Shown in pieces: positions 11,611 to 23,900 of a stretch of DNA of 64,000 nt. The position numbers were made by a program, and so were the translations under genes. Source of the stretch: Dactylonectria macrodidyma (lineage: Eukaryota > Ascomycota > Sordariomycetes > Hypocreales > Nectriaceae); assembly GCA_020744425.1 (NCBI GenBank), contig JAGMUV010000014.1:930001-994000 (forward strand). Direction: 5' to 3'. Under the pieces are notes generated by a model that did no database searches, was not told where the DNA came from, and worked only from the letters and a program-made list of their open reading frames with translations. The number at the start of each line of letters is the position of its first letter. Position 1 is the stretch's first letter.

Positions 11611-12139
11611 GGACGGAAGTGAAGCCACGGCGCGAGAATTAAAGACTTCCTAGGTATTATATTAGTCGGTGCTCGAGGATTTCGTCTGATTTTTTCACAG
11701 CGCGGCCGCCGCGCGTGAGACGATACCGAGCCACTTGTCGATGGCGCATCTCGCCATTCAACCAGGCGCAGACCCTACCAAGCCCTCAACGGGCTTCAAC
11801 GGCAGGCCCTTCTCCTTTCTCACACGGCCACGACTGCAACCCTTCTTGGCAATCGGCGAGCCGGTGCCGCATGCTGATCACAATCGTACCCAGACCCTCA
11901 TTGGCACCTTCTTTCTGACGTCACCCGCGCAACAAAAGGTACGAGCCGTCCTCTCACCGCGCTCACAACAGCCCGCTGTCACAGGGTCTTCCTCCCGGAT
12001 CCAGCGGCACTCTAGTGTGCCAAGCGCTAGGCCCGGAACGGCTTCAAGGGCCATGGCGGGAACAACATGCACCAAGTCTAGTACAGCGACGGCATTTCAG
12101 CCCATTTTAGCCCTGAAGGGGGTTGTCGAGACCCTGACG

Positions 12140-12174
12140 ACCTTGCACAGCTCAGCCTGGACCTTGCACAGCTC
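12140..12174. repeat. Short direct repeat ACCTTGCACAGCTC
   Basis: Two exact 14-base copies at 12140-12153 and 12161-12174, 21 bases apart. Function unknown. Confidence 0.7.
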
Positions 12175-12766
12175 CATCAGCCACCCGGGCCACACCGAAT
12201 TCAGTGAAACTCATTGGTGTTGGTGCTGTCGTTTCTCATCTGGGCCTATCTTGGCCAACTTGGCCCAGCTTCTCCCAAACTTGGCCTCGGAAGCCGGCAA
12301 TGAAGTCGCTATCCGCTCGGTAATTGCCCCCATAGTTCTCACACGCTAGGAACTTGCCATGATTGCCATTATGTGGCTCTCACCTTCCTCTTGCCCTGAG
12401 TTTACGGAAGTACCAGTTATGACGTTCATTTTAGTCATACGAAATGGTTGTTTGAAACTCAGACGTCGTAGCGCATCGGCACTACGACATTAATATCCGA
12501 TGCAGGCATGTTGAGATCGAGTTACGTATGAATGAATGATAGGAGTCATGATTAGAGTTGAGAGACGGCTAATCACATGTCAGAGATCCTGGCAGCCTTG
12601 GACAGACCGAACAACACCTCGACCTAAGAAGAATTTACATATCATCGATGTTGTTTCATGCTATCAGGCGCGTCTAGCGGCGAATTATCCAAGAGCAGAT
12701 TCTTCAAATCCAGTGTATGAAGAGAAAGCTATGGCCAACCTTGGCCTAGGTATACTCTGTGGTGGC

Positions 12767-14606
12767 TTAAGCATCACCAACCCCAACCATCTTCTCGTTC
12801 TTCCGTCCCTTGTGCAACGTCGACGCAACCTTGCCGGTCAACAGCGCGTCTACGTTGGGTAGTAGCAGCGACGCAATCACAGCCACACCCGAAAACGCAA
12901 TACTCGCGAGAAAGACAGTGCGGTAGGCTGAAGCGCTTGCCTCCTTGTACGCCCGTACGCCAACCGCGACGATGGAATCTGTCACGCCCGGAATTCCATC
13001 AAAACCTGTCCCGGAAGTCACTCCGGCGATGAAGTCAGCCACGCTCGAGGAGGGTAGACCTGCCCCGGTGACAGCTTTGGGCACTTGTTTCGCAATCTCC
13101 TCGGTGAGTCGGTTGCTAAGAATCACGGTGTATACCGTGGCAGAGATGGAAGCGATGAAGAAGCGGATAGAGCCCGCCAAGCCCGAAGCCGAGCCAAGCT
13201 TGGATTGATCCCACGCTGCAATCGTCACGATGGAGATGGCAAGCGACTCGGCCCAGCCGATGAAGAATGTCCCGAGGGCCACAAATGTGGTGGCTCGCAC
13301 CCGGCTGTCTGGTGTCGACGTCGCCGTAGCTCCGAAGAAGATGCCGCTCAGTGCCACAGTGACGATGCACTGCAACTTGAGGTTTCCAATCGGCTTCGCG
13401 ACAACTCCACCAACAACCTCGCCCACGATGATGAACAATCCGACGAATGATGAGTACCAAGCGGCCGTCATTGGGTCCCCGTCATCGTACAAAACCGCAA
13501 CCATGGACGGCCAAACCAGGGCGAAGGCGTAGTAGACACTGGCACCCAAACCTGACAAAATCGTCGCCGCGTTCCACCCATGGTTTTTGAACAGGTGCAT
13601 CGGCACCAGAGGCTCCTTGAGCTTGGCATATGACTCCCAGAGGACAAAGAGCACCAGGCCAATAATACCCGCCACAATGGTACCGATGACATGTGCCGAC
13701 TTCCACGGGTACGCCGAACCTCCCCAGTTGAGGCCCATCATTAGCACCAAGAGTCCGCCAGTGTACACGGCCGTGCCGATGTAGTCAAAGTCTTTCGCAT
13801 ATTTCAAAACGCTCGCATGCTCGCCGTGCTTCATACGGAAGGTCGGCGGGTGGTAGAAGAAGAACCAGCACAGAAAGCTGACGGTGTTGACGCCGATCAG
13901 GACGTAGTAGGCTCCTCTCCAGCCGACACCAGGATGGTTCTTGAGAAACGCGTGCGCAATGACCGGCGCAAGACCAGAGCCCGGGATGGTCAGCGAATAA
14001 CAAAAGGCGTTGCCGATCAGGCGATACTTCATCGGCACCAGCTCACCCATCACATAGTAGTACGAGAGTTGCGTGGCCGCGGCTATACCCGTGATGGTCA
14101 TGCCCCCGATGAGAGAGTTGACGCTTTGCGCCGTTGCACAGACGATGGAGCCGATGATGCCTAGAAATGCGCCGCCGACAAAGACCCAGCGGCGGCCGAA
14201 AATGTCGGTAACGCGGCCGATGATGGTGAGAGTGACGGCTGACGTGAGGGTGTAAGTGAGTGCGACCCAGTTGATGTTTGCATCCTGAGCAACGCGTTAG
14301 CTATGATGACTCTGAGGATACGAGAAGGCTTACGGGGCCGATGTCGTTGTTGATAATCATCAAGATAGGCGCGGCATATCCAAACCCGGCAACGCCCGCC
14401 ATGAGGCCAAGGCCGATGCCCGTCATGGACCCGATGAAGAAGGGGCTGGTGAAGTAACCTGGAGGCAACTCTTCCTCTTCGACCTCGAATGTGTTCTCAT
14501 CGTCGGACGCGTGGATCGACGAGTGTCCGTGGCGAGGCTTCGTCTCCGCGTGTTCTGCCTGTTCCTTCTCGCTGAGCTGGGAACTAGCATCCCGTGGAGA
14601 AGCCAT
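12767..14606 (-). CDS. MFS transporter, Tri12 (trichothecene efflux pump-like) family
   Basis: Predicted 596 residues in two exons, 14606-14334 and 14284-12767, with a 49-nt intron (GTAAGC..CAG). The upstream codon at 14651 is TTG, so the ATG at 14606 (MASPRDASSQ) is used. A charged cytosolic N-terminus of ~65 residues precedes about 14 hydrophobic helices. Typical signature stretches are ANINWVALTYTLTSAVTLT followed by GRVTDIFGRRW between TM2 and TM3, and ATQLSYYYVMGELVP. This layout fits the DHA2-like Tri12 family of plasma-membrane drug/toxin/siderophore transporters. The family name does not imply trichothecene export: no trichothecene gene is nearby. Substrate unknown; likely proton-coupled export. 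Confidence 0.88.
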
Positions 14607-17600
14607 GATGTCGAAGTCAACTGTGCTACGATCTCTATGGCTTCCAATCAAGGGTCAAAGTCTCAATGAGGAACCTGGGGCCGAAAATCATATTGTTCGG
14701 GAGGTGCAAAGGCGACGGCTTTATGTCCCAGACGCATCCAAACCCAGCCTTGCCAAGCTCCTGGGTCGACATGATATCTCGGTCCAGCAGATCCGCGTCC
14801 CCTGCAGCTTATCGCTGCGGGCAGCGTGCAACAAGCTGGTCCACTTGGCGTGAACCTGTCGGCTCTCCATGTTGTTGGATCAGCAGTGTTGGTGGCGTCT
14901 TGGATGCGCGGTAGATGTTTTCCGAGCCGTGTCTTAACCACAACACCCCAACGAAACCCCACGGGGAAAGGAGCCGCTAGTTGGGCCAGATCCGGGGGAA
15001 TGGGTCACATCTCCGCATTGACTCTGGTAAGTGTTCCTTTAGGTCGCAGTGGTATCCTGGCGATGGTGATAAGTCTGTCAATGACAGGACAGTGGTCGAA
15101 CTGGTCCTGGACTTAGGAAATCAGGGCCATGGGCGCCCGCATGCCCGAAGCGATAGCTTTAAATGAATTATCTGTGCTATTCGAATTCTATGATTCACTG
15201 ATATTGCAACCACCCGCTATACTTGGCCAGTTGCAAAACTTTCTTTTCATGTTATAACATATGATCTTTCCAGGCTAGGTTCCCCGACTTTCAAATCGCA
15301 AAGAGGACCACTTCGCCCGGACGGCACACGTTTTCCATAAGATCGCACAGGACTGTCAATCGGCAACTACATCTTTAAGATGCAGGGTGATGATGATTCA
15401 CGGTGGGGGTGCCACTGACCTGATCTTGACATGGCTCCAAGAAACGGGAACTTAACCATTATTAGTTCAACACATCAGCCACACGAACGGCTGATCATTA
15501 TCTCCACTTGTTAACTCTTTTTTGTAATGATATATGCTCTTAAAATTGCTAATATTCAGCTGCGTTGTGATGTGGTGAGATTTGACCGGTTTCGACTGCA
15601 ATTATGTCAATCTAACCGGGCTTTCGTATTCATCTGTTATCCCACTCTACTTCTGTGTTCTCGACTCGGCATTCCGTCGAACCATACACTTTAGTCACGA
15701 TGGTGCTGCGTATTGTCATTATTTGGCAAACAACAAGCAAGCCACACCGCCCCCTTCAACACCCAATCACAACAATCAGGTGTGGTGTCATTGAAAGGGA
15801 ACAAATTCAGAAACGTGGTCGAGAATTGGGACAAAGGCCATAATGGCCTGATCATGGGAACGTATCACAGCAGTGAATCTATAACATGGCACTCGCGCCA
15901 TCAACGAGTAACGCGGTGTGGCGTTCTAGCAATGACCATATTCATGGCTCACTCCGCGGTAGCAGGCATCTCAGAGTGGGCGAATGGATAACTTCACCCA
16001 CCTCCTTCGCCATCCACAAGCCGTCACCGTGAAGTCCTACTAACGCACCGTCTACGCAGCCATATGAAAAACGACAAGTTCCGAGAATATCAACGGGCAA
16101 TAATAACATTATTGCTAACAAGAATAATCTCGCTACTTATGTTCCAATGAAGTATTAATTAGTAAAGTGCAAGTAAGAGCTTTGCCTAGAATTCCGCATC
16201 AATTGGGTCAACATCAATACAATCACAACATGGCTCTAGGGCGTCATGGTAGAGCAAGATAGCAGCGCATTGATTCCTCTGAGTGATACTTCTGAAACAG
16301 AACGAATTCAAGGCGTAATTACAACCCAGCACAGTGTGGTTGGAGAGCGGGGTGAAAGTCAGTTATAGCCGAGGTCAGAAGAGTTGGCCATAGCCATCAG
16401 GAGAGTCCGGGAAATGTAAGCCGTGGCCAAGTAAAAGCTGTCCAGGTAGCGCATCATTCATTAATGTAGCTTTGAGCTTAAAATCGAGTCCCGTGCTTCG
16501 CTTGCTCACTAAATGCCGACATCAGCTATTTCTCCAGATGGATAATTCCGTGATCGCGCCGGGTCCAACGACTTGATTCATGTCAACGGCCAACTATATC
16601 ATGCAGGCAGCTTGATAATTTGATAGAATTTCTATCTCCGAATCAATCCCAGAGGTAGGGATATGTCAGCGGCGATGATAGCGTCGGGTCGTACTTACGC
16701 TTGTCTACAACTACATTCTGACCAGCTCACATTCGAATATGAACATGAAGAACCCGCTTAGGCTTTCACTGTACTGGGCGATAGATGGCACAATCTCCTT
16801 CTCCATTCATTACGATGCCTCATTTTATGCAACAGCCGAGCCTTAGGAGCAGCATTAATCAACCACCAATCATGCAGCATGATCACTCCAGCGTTACACG
16901 GCATAAAGAGGCGTGATCGACTGCATATCACTAGACTCACTTCAGGGACCTCAGACCACTCATATCATTTTTGGTTTGCTTCTCGGTACCATCACATATA
17001 ATACAGACGGTACTGTATAAAACCACCCAGTCTGTTCACTCCACGTGTCTGCCCCAGTGTCGGGTCGAATGGATACGAGCCTCGGCGGTGCTACTTTGCA
17101 ATTGAAAATCATCGGGTCCGCCTCCTAAAACAAATCATGATGCCCCTGGATTGGCCCTCCATGTAGCTACGCAGTCTATGCATTGACAAGTCACATATCG
17201 CATGTATTTCGTGCAAGAGGTTTGTGCGCCAGATTCTTACGGGCAGCTTGTCTTCGCATTGTCACAACTATCGAATAGTATCCGAAATATTTTGGGCTTT
17301 GGCTATAGTCTATATGCAAGTGTACATATTAGAGACTTCAGCTCTATCAAAGCAAGCCACGGCTCGATCACGAATCAGATCTAGGCTTGTTGTCGCTAAT
17401 GATTGGATACTTGATGTATTGAAGCAAATCCAGGGCGGTCTGGATGGGAAGGGGTTTTCATAGACTGCTACTGATCACAAACGAAGCACATGTAGTGCCC
17501 GTCGAGGGATAAGCGATAAATAAACTTCTTAAATTGTCACCTTGGCACAAGACGCGGTGACCCTCGAACGCATGAAACGTGGATCAATTGCAATGTTGAC

Positions 17601-18502
17601 TGGTTTCTTGTTACACAAGATGGCCTTCTCAAGCGACTGCCCACAGAAATCGGGGGGACACAAATGCAAGATGCCGGTCATTCGATCTGCACGACGTCGG
17701 TTTCGTTATTTTGGACTCACGGCTTGGCGATGCCTAAGATATCACGACATGGCAAACATCCGCCACTAAAGTTTGCAGGATTTGTGACGCATCATCTATC
17801 CTCAGTAGTCCTTTTTCTTTTTCTTTTCCCTAGAGGGGCAAGAAGCGAAAGCTGTGCCCTTCCTTGGAGGCGGGCAGAGAGTGAAGGCGGTTCCACTGTC
17901 TCCCAAAGGCGTCTCGAATGCCGGAATGGCGTCAAGCTCTGGGTCAAGTGCCTACCTAAGCAGAAGTCTGGTGTGACAGGATAGGTGGACCAAATTATCG
18001 GGCCTGACAAATGACACTCACCTCTTTTTAGACACTGGACTCATACCGGCGTTTGTGCCGTTTCAGACGCCCCGGGTGTGACACCGCGTCCGGCGGCCCA
18101 GCATTAAAATGGAACTTGTACAGGCCTGACTTGCACAGTTCCCAGCGCATTGACAGGCTGTGCCTCCCAATCACGCAGTCAAGTCCCCATCTTGATTCCA
18201 ACTAGCCCACGCCGACCTTCTTTGTGCTTCTTTGGCTTCTTTCGCTCGTCATCCCAAGTGGAACCGGCAGGGTCGCTCATTGGTCCCCGTTGTCGTCGTC
18301 TCGCAACCTTTCTCACCTCTACCCGGCGGGTTGCCCCGCCGTCGATCGCATTGCCCCACCATCCAGAGCCAGAAAAGTGAGTTGGGAGGCACAAGCTTCT
18401 ATCTTTCACCAAAGACGTGCTGTCGTTTAGGTTGCTCTCTACCTACCTAAATTATCCCTTGTTCTGTACCTTGCTCCTTCCAGGTTTGCTCTTTGTTTGG
18501 TC
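14607..18502. other. Long gene-poor region (3.9 kb)
   Basis: Between divergent transporter and FKBP genes. All open frames are short (at most about 120 codons), overlap on both strands and show no domain. From about 15150 to 17550 the sequence is visibly richer in A/T than the flanking genes. No terminal repeats, transposase or reverse transcriptase remnant was recognised. The last ~350 bases are pyrimidine-rich and are probably the FKBP promoter and 5' untranslated region. A GTGAGT at 18377 and a TTCCAG at 18479-18484 could bound an untranslated-leader intron. Confidence 0.45.
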
Positions 18503-19416
18503 ATGTCTTTTCGGTCCCTGCCCCTTCGGTCCCTGGCGTCCCGGCCCCTCGCCCGCTACCTTAAAGCTCCGTCTCCGCCCTCCCTAGCTTCCCGAAGCTT
18601 TCTCTCCTCCACAAGCTTTCTCTCTTCCTCATCTACCAAATCTCAATCAACTCACTCCAAGAAAAACCACAAAATCATGGGTGTCGAGAAGACTATCACT
18701 CAGGAGGGCACTGGTGCTACTCCCCAGGTCGGCCAGACCGTCACCATTGAGTACACCGGCTACCTCCGTGACCCCAGCAAGCCCAACGAGAAGGGCGCCC
18801 AGTGCGTCTTCCTCCGACTCCTTTGAGCCGACTCTTTGGCTAACGTGGCTCTTGCAGGTTCGATTCCTCTGTCGGCCGTGGCGATTTCAGGACCCCCATC
18901 GGTGTTGGTCGCGTTATCAAGGGTAATTGCTCGCTCGTGTCTCTCGATCAACCATCGCAATTCTAACGCTTCCAGGTTGGGATGAGGGCGTCACCCAGAT
19001 GAAGATTGGCGAGAAGGCTACCCTCGTCATCTCCAGGTATGTTACTTTGGTTATCATTCATGGAAATGTCTTCATTTGCTAACAAATACTCCTTCAGTGA
19101 CTATGGCTACGGCAGCACGTAAGCTCTCCGCTTCCTGTCCCTCCTCTCCTCATCTCCCAGACCTATCCCCACACTCTACGAAGCTTCTCAACCCTCTCAA
19201 CAGGAGTGCCACGAGCATCGCCCTACGCTTTTCCACTTCCTTGTCATCACTGACTCCTTTGGGTGACTTTGTGCTTACGAGATTCGACGCAGTGGTTTCC
19301 CCGGTCTCATCCCCGCCGGTTCTGACCTCATCTTGTAAGGCTCCTTAACCTCCACGACACCACCTACCGCTGCTAACTCTTCATTAAGCGATGTCTGGCT
19401 GAAGGGTGCTAAATAA
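18503..19416 (+). CDS. FKBP-type peptidyl-prolyl cis-trans isomerase, two alternative starts
   Basis: Six exons: 18503-18801, 18858-18922, 18976-19036, 19098-19118 (21 nt), 19293-19334 and 19389-19416; 171 residues. The FKBP domain starts at the internal ATG at 18677 (MGVEKTITQEG) and contains the FK506-binding/active-site pattern: VTIEYTGYL, FDSSVGRGDF, GWDEGVTQMKIGEKATL, SDYGYGSTGFPGLIPAGSDLIFDV. It catalyses proline isomerisation in protein folding and is the likely target of FK506/rapamycin. The upstream ATG adds 58 residues rich in Arg, Ser and Leu without acids, a good mitochondrial presequence. Two start codons would therefore give mitochondrial and cytosolic forms, as reported for FKBP in Neurospora crassa. 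Confidence 0.93.
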
Positions 19417-20999
19417 GTTAACCGAATTGGCTTTGCTCTATTCTCGCTCGAGATACTAAAAGGATCCTTGCTTTTTATTTTTATAAGGCTTCCCCTTCCA
19501 GCCATATCGTCAGAAACATCAATCATGCCTCGGCTGTGTTAAGACCGCGCCCAGGCTAGTCATTCTGAAATAATGGGGCACAAGAGAGCTGCTTTCGGAT
19601 AATCAAACAAAAACCACGTCAACACCTCTTCTTGCCACGTCGAATGATTGTGATGTGGTCTCGATGCATTATGTTCCCGTGTTTGTCACCCGGGTGCCAA
19701 CAGGCTGTTAGAATTGAGAGTTGGCCACGCTAACCCAGGGCGTATCTGAGCTTTGTGACAACGAAATTACCTGAGAAGTCTTCCCACCGCTGTCTGTTGA
19801 TTGCTCACCTAATTATAAATCCGCAAATTGAGTCACTCCGAGGTTCCCAGGGAGTCTGCTCGGCGCGGTACTTCCCAGCTTTGATGGATCAGGCACGCAA
19901 TGTAGAACCCTTAGCTTCCAGCAGTTAAACAACGTGATTTTAAATAAGCAACAATAGGCCATCGTGGAATGAAAGAGAGAACGACTACTGGTGGTAGATG
20001 TGGGCAGGCCGTGTGGTTTAGCTGAGGTGTAGGGTAAGTGCAACAATACAGCCTGTGAGCCATACATTCCTTTCACATTTAAGAGAACACGATCGTGAAC
20101 AGAAGGCAAGCTGTTGGGTTCCCCATAATTTCTAGGAAAATTGTGCATTTTGGCATTGATGAAGCGAGTTTTGTGCCACGTAGAGTGAGGCCGGCGGCAT
20201 CTCATGGTTTATTTCTAAGCGTGGAATCTTGCATAAGATGAGTGCCGTGTGGAGGGGTGGTGTCACATGGATGGCAAATAGGCTTCTGGAAGTAGCGGAT
20301 ACTCAGAGTTTGGAGCAATTTTCAAGGTCACACAGGTCGCAAATACATAAGAGATTCTTCATCAATATCGCCCCTGTGAACAAAACTTCAGTTTTTAGCC
20401 CATGACGACAATTGTTTTGCATGCAATGATGCAGCTGAGGAACCCCTGCCAGGCACAGTGCACTTCCCTTGTGGTGGCGGGGCACAGGCAGGCAGCGGGT
20501 CAACCTTGGTGACAAATTCCCCACCTCACGCTTTACTGCCCCTCATGTCCCCTGCAAAGACGCTGTAGGGAAGCCCCAGCACCAGAGAGGAAGCCACTGG
20601 AAGCGGATGCGCCCGCCACCTGTCAGAAACCCGTCCTGAGCCATTACCTCATCAAACACAGCCGCCGTCGCTCCTCTGCCAACTGCCTGCTCCATCTTGT
20701 TTCCTACTACTCACTCAATACTCCCCTCCACGGATCTCTCCCCTCTCTAAACATCGCAAGAGAGAGAACCGACCCTAGTTTCTACTCCCACGACCCTGCG
20801 ATACCTCCCTTCACGTCGCAGGACTCTTCTACTTTCCCTTACCGTCTTCGAATCAGCTGCTTGGCGGGGTTGAGCTCTGCCTGGTGCTGGATCGCTCTCG
20901 AACCGCACCACCTCCAAGATTCCCTCCCTAGCTGCGACAGGCAAGCTGGGAAAACGAAAGCTCTCCATCGGGGAGTCGCCTACGTCCCATAAGCGCATC
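19417..20999. other. Intergenic region before the E1 gene
   Basis: 1.6 kb. The first part should be the 3' region of the FKBP gene. From about 20640 to 20999 the + strand is CT-rich and lacks ATG, as expected for the E1 leader. Frames on the minus strand (19813-20205, 20303-20524, 20747-21055) have no domain. Confidence 0.5.
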
Positions 21000-23900
21000 A
21001 TGGCCGTAAGTCTCCCGCTACCGCGATATCCCCTCTCCGCCGTGGAGGGGAGCACAGCTTGCCGTCATGACCCGTACCTTCTGTCACCAGAACATCGTAC
21101 CAAGAAGCTGGTTTCCTTCCACGGCGCCCTGCTGCTCTGTGCTGACCACAATATGCTTGTAGGAATCCAAGCTGCCCGAGGTCGACCTCGCGACCCGGAT
21201 GCAAGTCGACGAGTCTGTCGTCGGACACACCGAGATCGACGAGTCCCTTTACAGCCGACAGCTCTATGTCCTGGGCCACGAGGCTATGAAGCGCATGGGC
21301 GCTTCCAACATCCTCATCGTTGGCCTCAAGGGCCTCGGTGTCGAGGTTGCCAAGAACATTGCCTTGGCTGGTGTCAAGAGTCTGACACTCTACGACCCCG
21401 CTCCTGTCCAGTTGGCCGATTTGTCGTCTCAGTTCTTCCTGCAGCCCGAGGATGTTGGAAAGCCCCGAGATGAAGTCACTGTCCCTCGTGTGGCAGAGCT
21501 CAACGCGTATACTCCTGTCAAGGTCCATCAGTCCGCTGGGTACGCCACTTCCCCCTCACTGCGCACGAGGCGGTACCTAACTGACCGTCCTACTAGGCTT
21601 GGCGAGAACCTCTCCCAATTTGACAAGTACCAGGTCGTTGTCCTCACCGGCGTTCCGATCGACTTGCAGAAATCCATTGCCGACTACTGCCACACCAAGG
21701 GCATTTTTGTCGTCATTGCCGACACCTTCGGTCTTTTCGGTTCCATCTTTTGCGATTTCGGCGAGAAGTTCACTATCATGGATCCTACCGGCGAAACCCC
21801 GTTGAGCGGAATTGTCGCAGGAATCGATGAGGAGGGCCTGGTGTCCGCCCTTGACGAGACTCGACACGGACTGGAGGATGGTGACTTCGTAACTTTCACC
21901 GAAGTCGAGGGTATGGAGGCGCTCAACGGCGCGGAACCCCGCAAGATTACCGTCAAAGGCCCCTACACATTTTCGATTGGCAACGTCGATGGCCTCGGTC
22001 AGTACACCCGAGGTGGCATGTACCAGCAAGTCAAGATGCCAACGGTCGTCAACTTCAAGACGTTCACAACCGCCTTGAAGGAACCCGAGTTCTTGATCTC
22101 TGATTTCGCCAAGTTTGACCGACCCCAGCAGCTTCATCTTGGTTTCCAGGCCCTTCACGCCTTCCAGATTGCTAAGAAGCGACTCCCCAACCCCATGGAT
22201 GAAGAGGATGCGATCATCGTTCTAGGTGCCGCTAAGAAATTCGCCGAGGACGAGGGCATGGAGATTGAGCTCGATGAGAAGCTGCTCAAGGAGCTGAGCT
22301 ACCAGGCTACGGGCGACCTCAGCCCGATGGCGGCCTTCTTTGGTGGAGCTACGGCGCAGGAGATTCTCAAGGCGGTTTCTGGTAAATTCCAGCCCATCAA
22401 CCAATGGATGTACTTCGACTCTCTCGAATCCCTTCCCACCTCTACCAAGCGATCAGTTGAGCTCTGCAAACCTATTGGTAGCCGCTACGATGGTCAGATC
22501 GCCGTCTTCGGCACCGAGTACCAGAACAAGATTGCAAACCTGAAGCAATTTCTTGTTGGCGCTGGCGCCATTGGCTGCGAGATGCTCAAGAACTGGGCAA
22601 TGATCGGCCTCGGCACAGGTCCCGAGGGCAAGATTTGGGTCACGGATATGGATTCTATTGAGCGAAGCAACTTGAACCGACAGTTCCTATTCCGTGCTGA
22701 CGATGTCGGCCACATGAAGAGCGACTGTGCTGCCAAGGCCGTCCAGCGAATGAACCCCGAGCTTGTTGGCCACATCGAGACTCGGAAGGAGCGTGTCAGT
22801 CCCGAAACTGAAAGCGTTTTCAATGAGGAGTTCTGGCAGAACTTGGATGGTGTGACTAACGCCCTGGACAACGTTGAGGCGCGAACATACGTCGACCGAC
22901 GATGCGTCTTCTTTCGCAAGCCCCTGCTCGAGAGTGGCACTCTTGGAACCAAGGGTAACACGCAAGTCGTTCTCCCTCACCTCACTGAGTCGTACTCGTC
23001 CTCCCAGGACCCCCCTGAGAAGGAGTTTCCCATGTGTACCATCCGAAGCTTCCCCAACCGAATTGAGCACACTATCGCTTGGTCCAAGGAGTACATGTTT
23101 GAGAGGTCCTTCGTCAAGGCCCCCCAGACTGTCAACCTGTACCTAACTCAACCCAACTTCCTTGAGGCCACCTTGAAGCAGGGCGGAAACCAAAAGGACA
23201 CTCTGGAGACGATCCGGAACTACCTGACTACTGAGCGACCCCGAACCTTTGAGGACTGTATTGCTTGGGCTCGAATGCTCTTCGAGACTGAGTTCACCAA
23301 TAAGATCCAGCAGCTGCTGTACAACTTCCCCAAGGACGTTGAGACCTCTTCTGGCACCCCCTTCTGGTCGGGTCCCAAGCGTGCTCCCGATCCTCTCAAG
23401 TTCGACACCGAGAACCCCACTCACCTTGGGTTTGTAGTAGCTGCGGCGAACCTGCATGCTTTTAACTACAATATTAAGTCTCCTGGTACAGAGAAGTCTA
23501 TCTACGTGCGGGAGCTAGAGAATGTCATCGTGCCCGACTTCTCCCCTGATGCCAACGTCAAGATCCAGGCAGATGACAAGGAGCCGGTGAGTGATCCGTT
23601 TTTTGAGTGTGTAGACGATGTACTAACCCACGAGTAGGACCCGAATGCTAGCAGCTTCGACGATAACGACGAACTGGAGCAACTTACTGCCAGCCTGCCA
23701 TCGCCTAACACTCTGTCTGGCTTTCAGCTTGTTCCTGTCGACTTTGAGAAGGACGATGATTCGAATCACCACATCGACTTTATCACTGCTTGCAGCAACC
23801 TGAGAGCAGAGAACTACAAGATTGAGCCTGCGGACCGTCACAAGACCAAGTTTATCGCTGGCAAGATTATCCCCGCCATTGCCACCACCACTGCTCTGGT

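Larger units (their letters stand above)
11287..12766. other. Intergenic region upstream of the C2 gene
   Basis: About 1.5 kb between the start of the C2 gene and the 3' end of the transporter. It holds three TGCAAGTC copies (11568-11610) and a short direct repeat (12140-12174). A 204-codon frame at 11735-12349 (+) has uneven composition, no domain and no intron support, so no gene is called. Confidence 0.45.

Noticed and set aside
11735..12349. 204-codon frame (+)
   Set aside because: No family resemblance, uneven composition, contains direct-repeat sequence and has no splice support. It could still be a short lineage-specific gene.
12767..14606. Trichothecene cluster membership of the Tri12-type pump
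   Set aside because: No terpene synthase, P450 or acetyltransferase of that pathway is present. Tri12 is only a family name here.
14607..18502. Intact transposable element
   Set aside because: No transposase, reverse transcriptase, terminal inverted repeats or long terminal repeats could be seen.
23587..23637. C-terminal tail of the long E1 frame ([16 protein letters not shown])
   Set aside because: Intron read-through. GTGAGT..TAG splicing joins GAGCCG to GACCCG and continues into the ubiquitin-fold domain.
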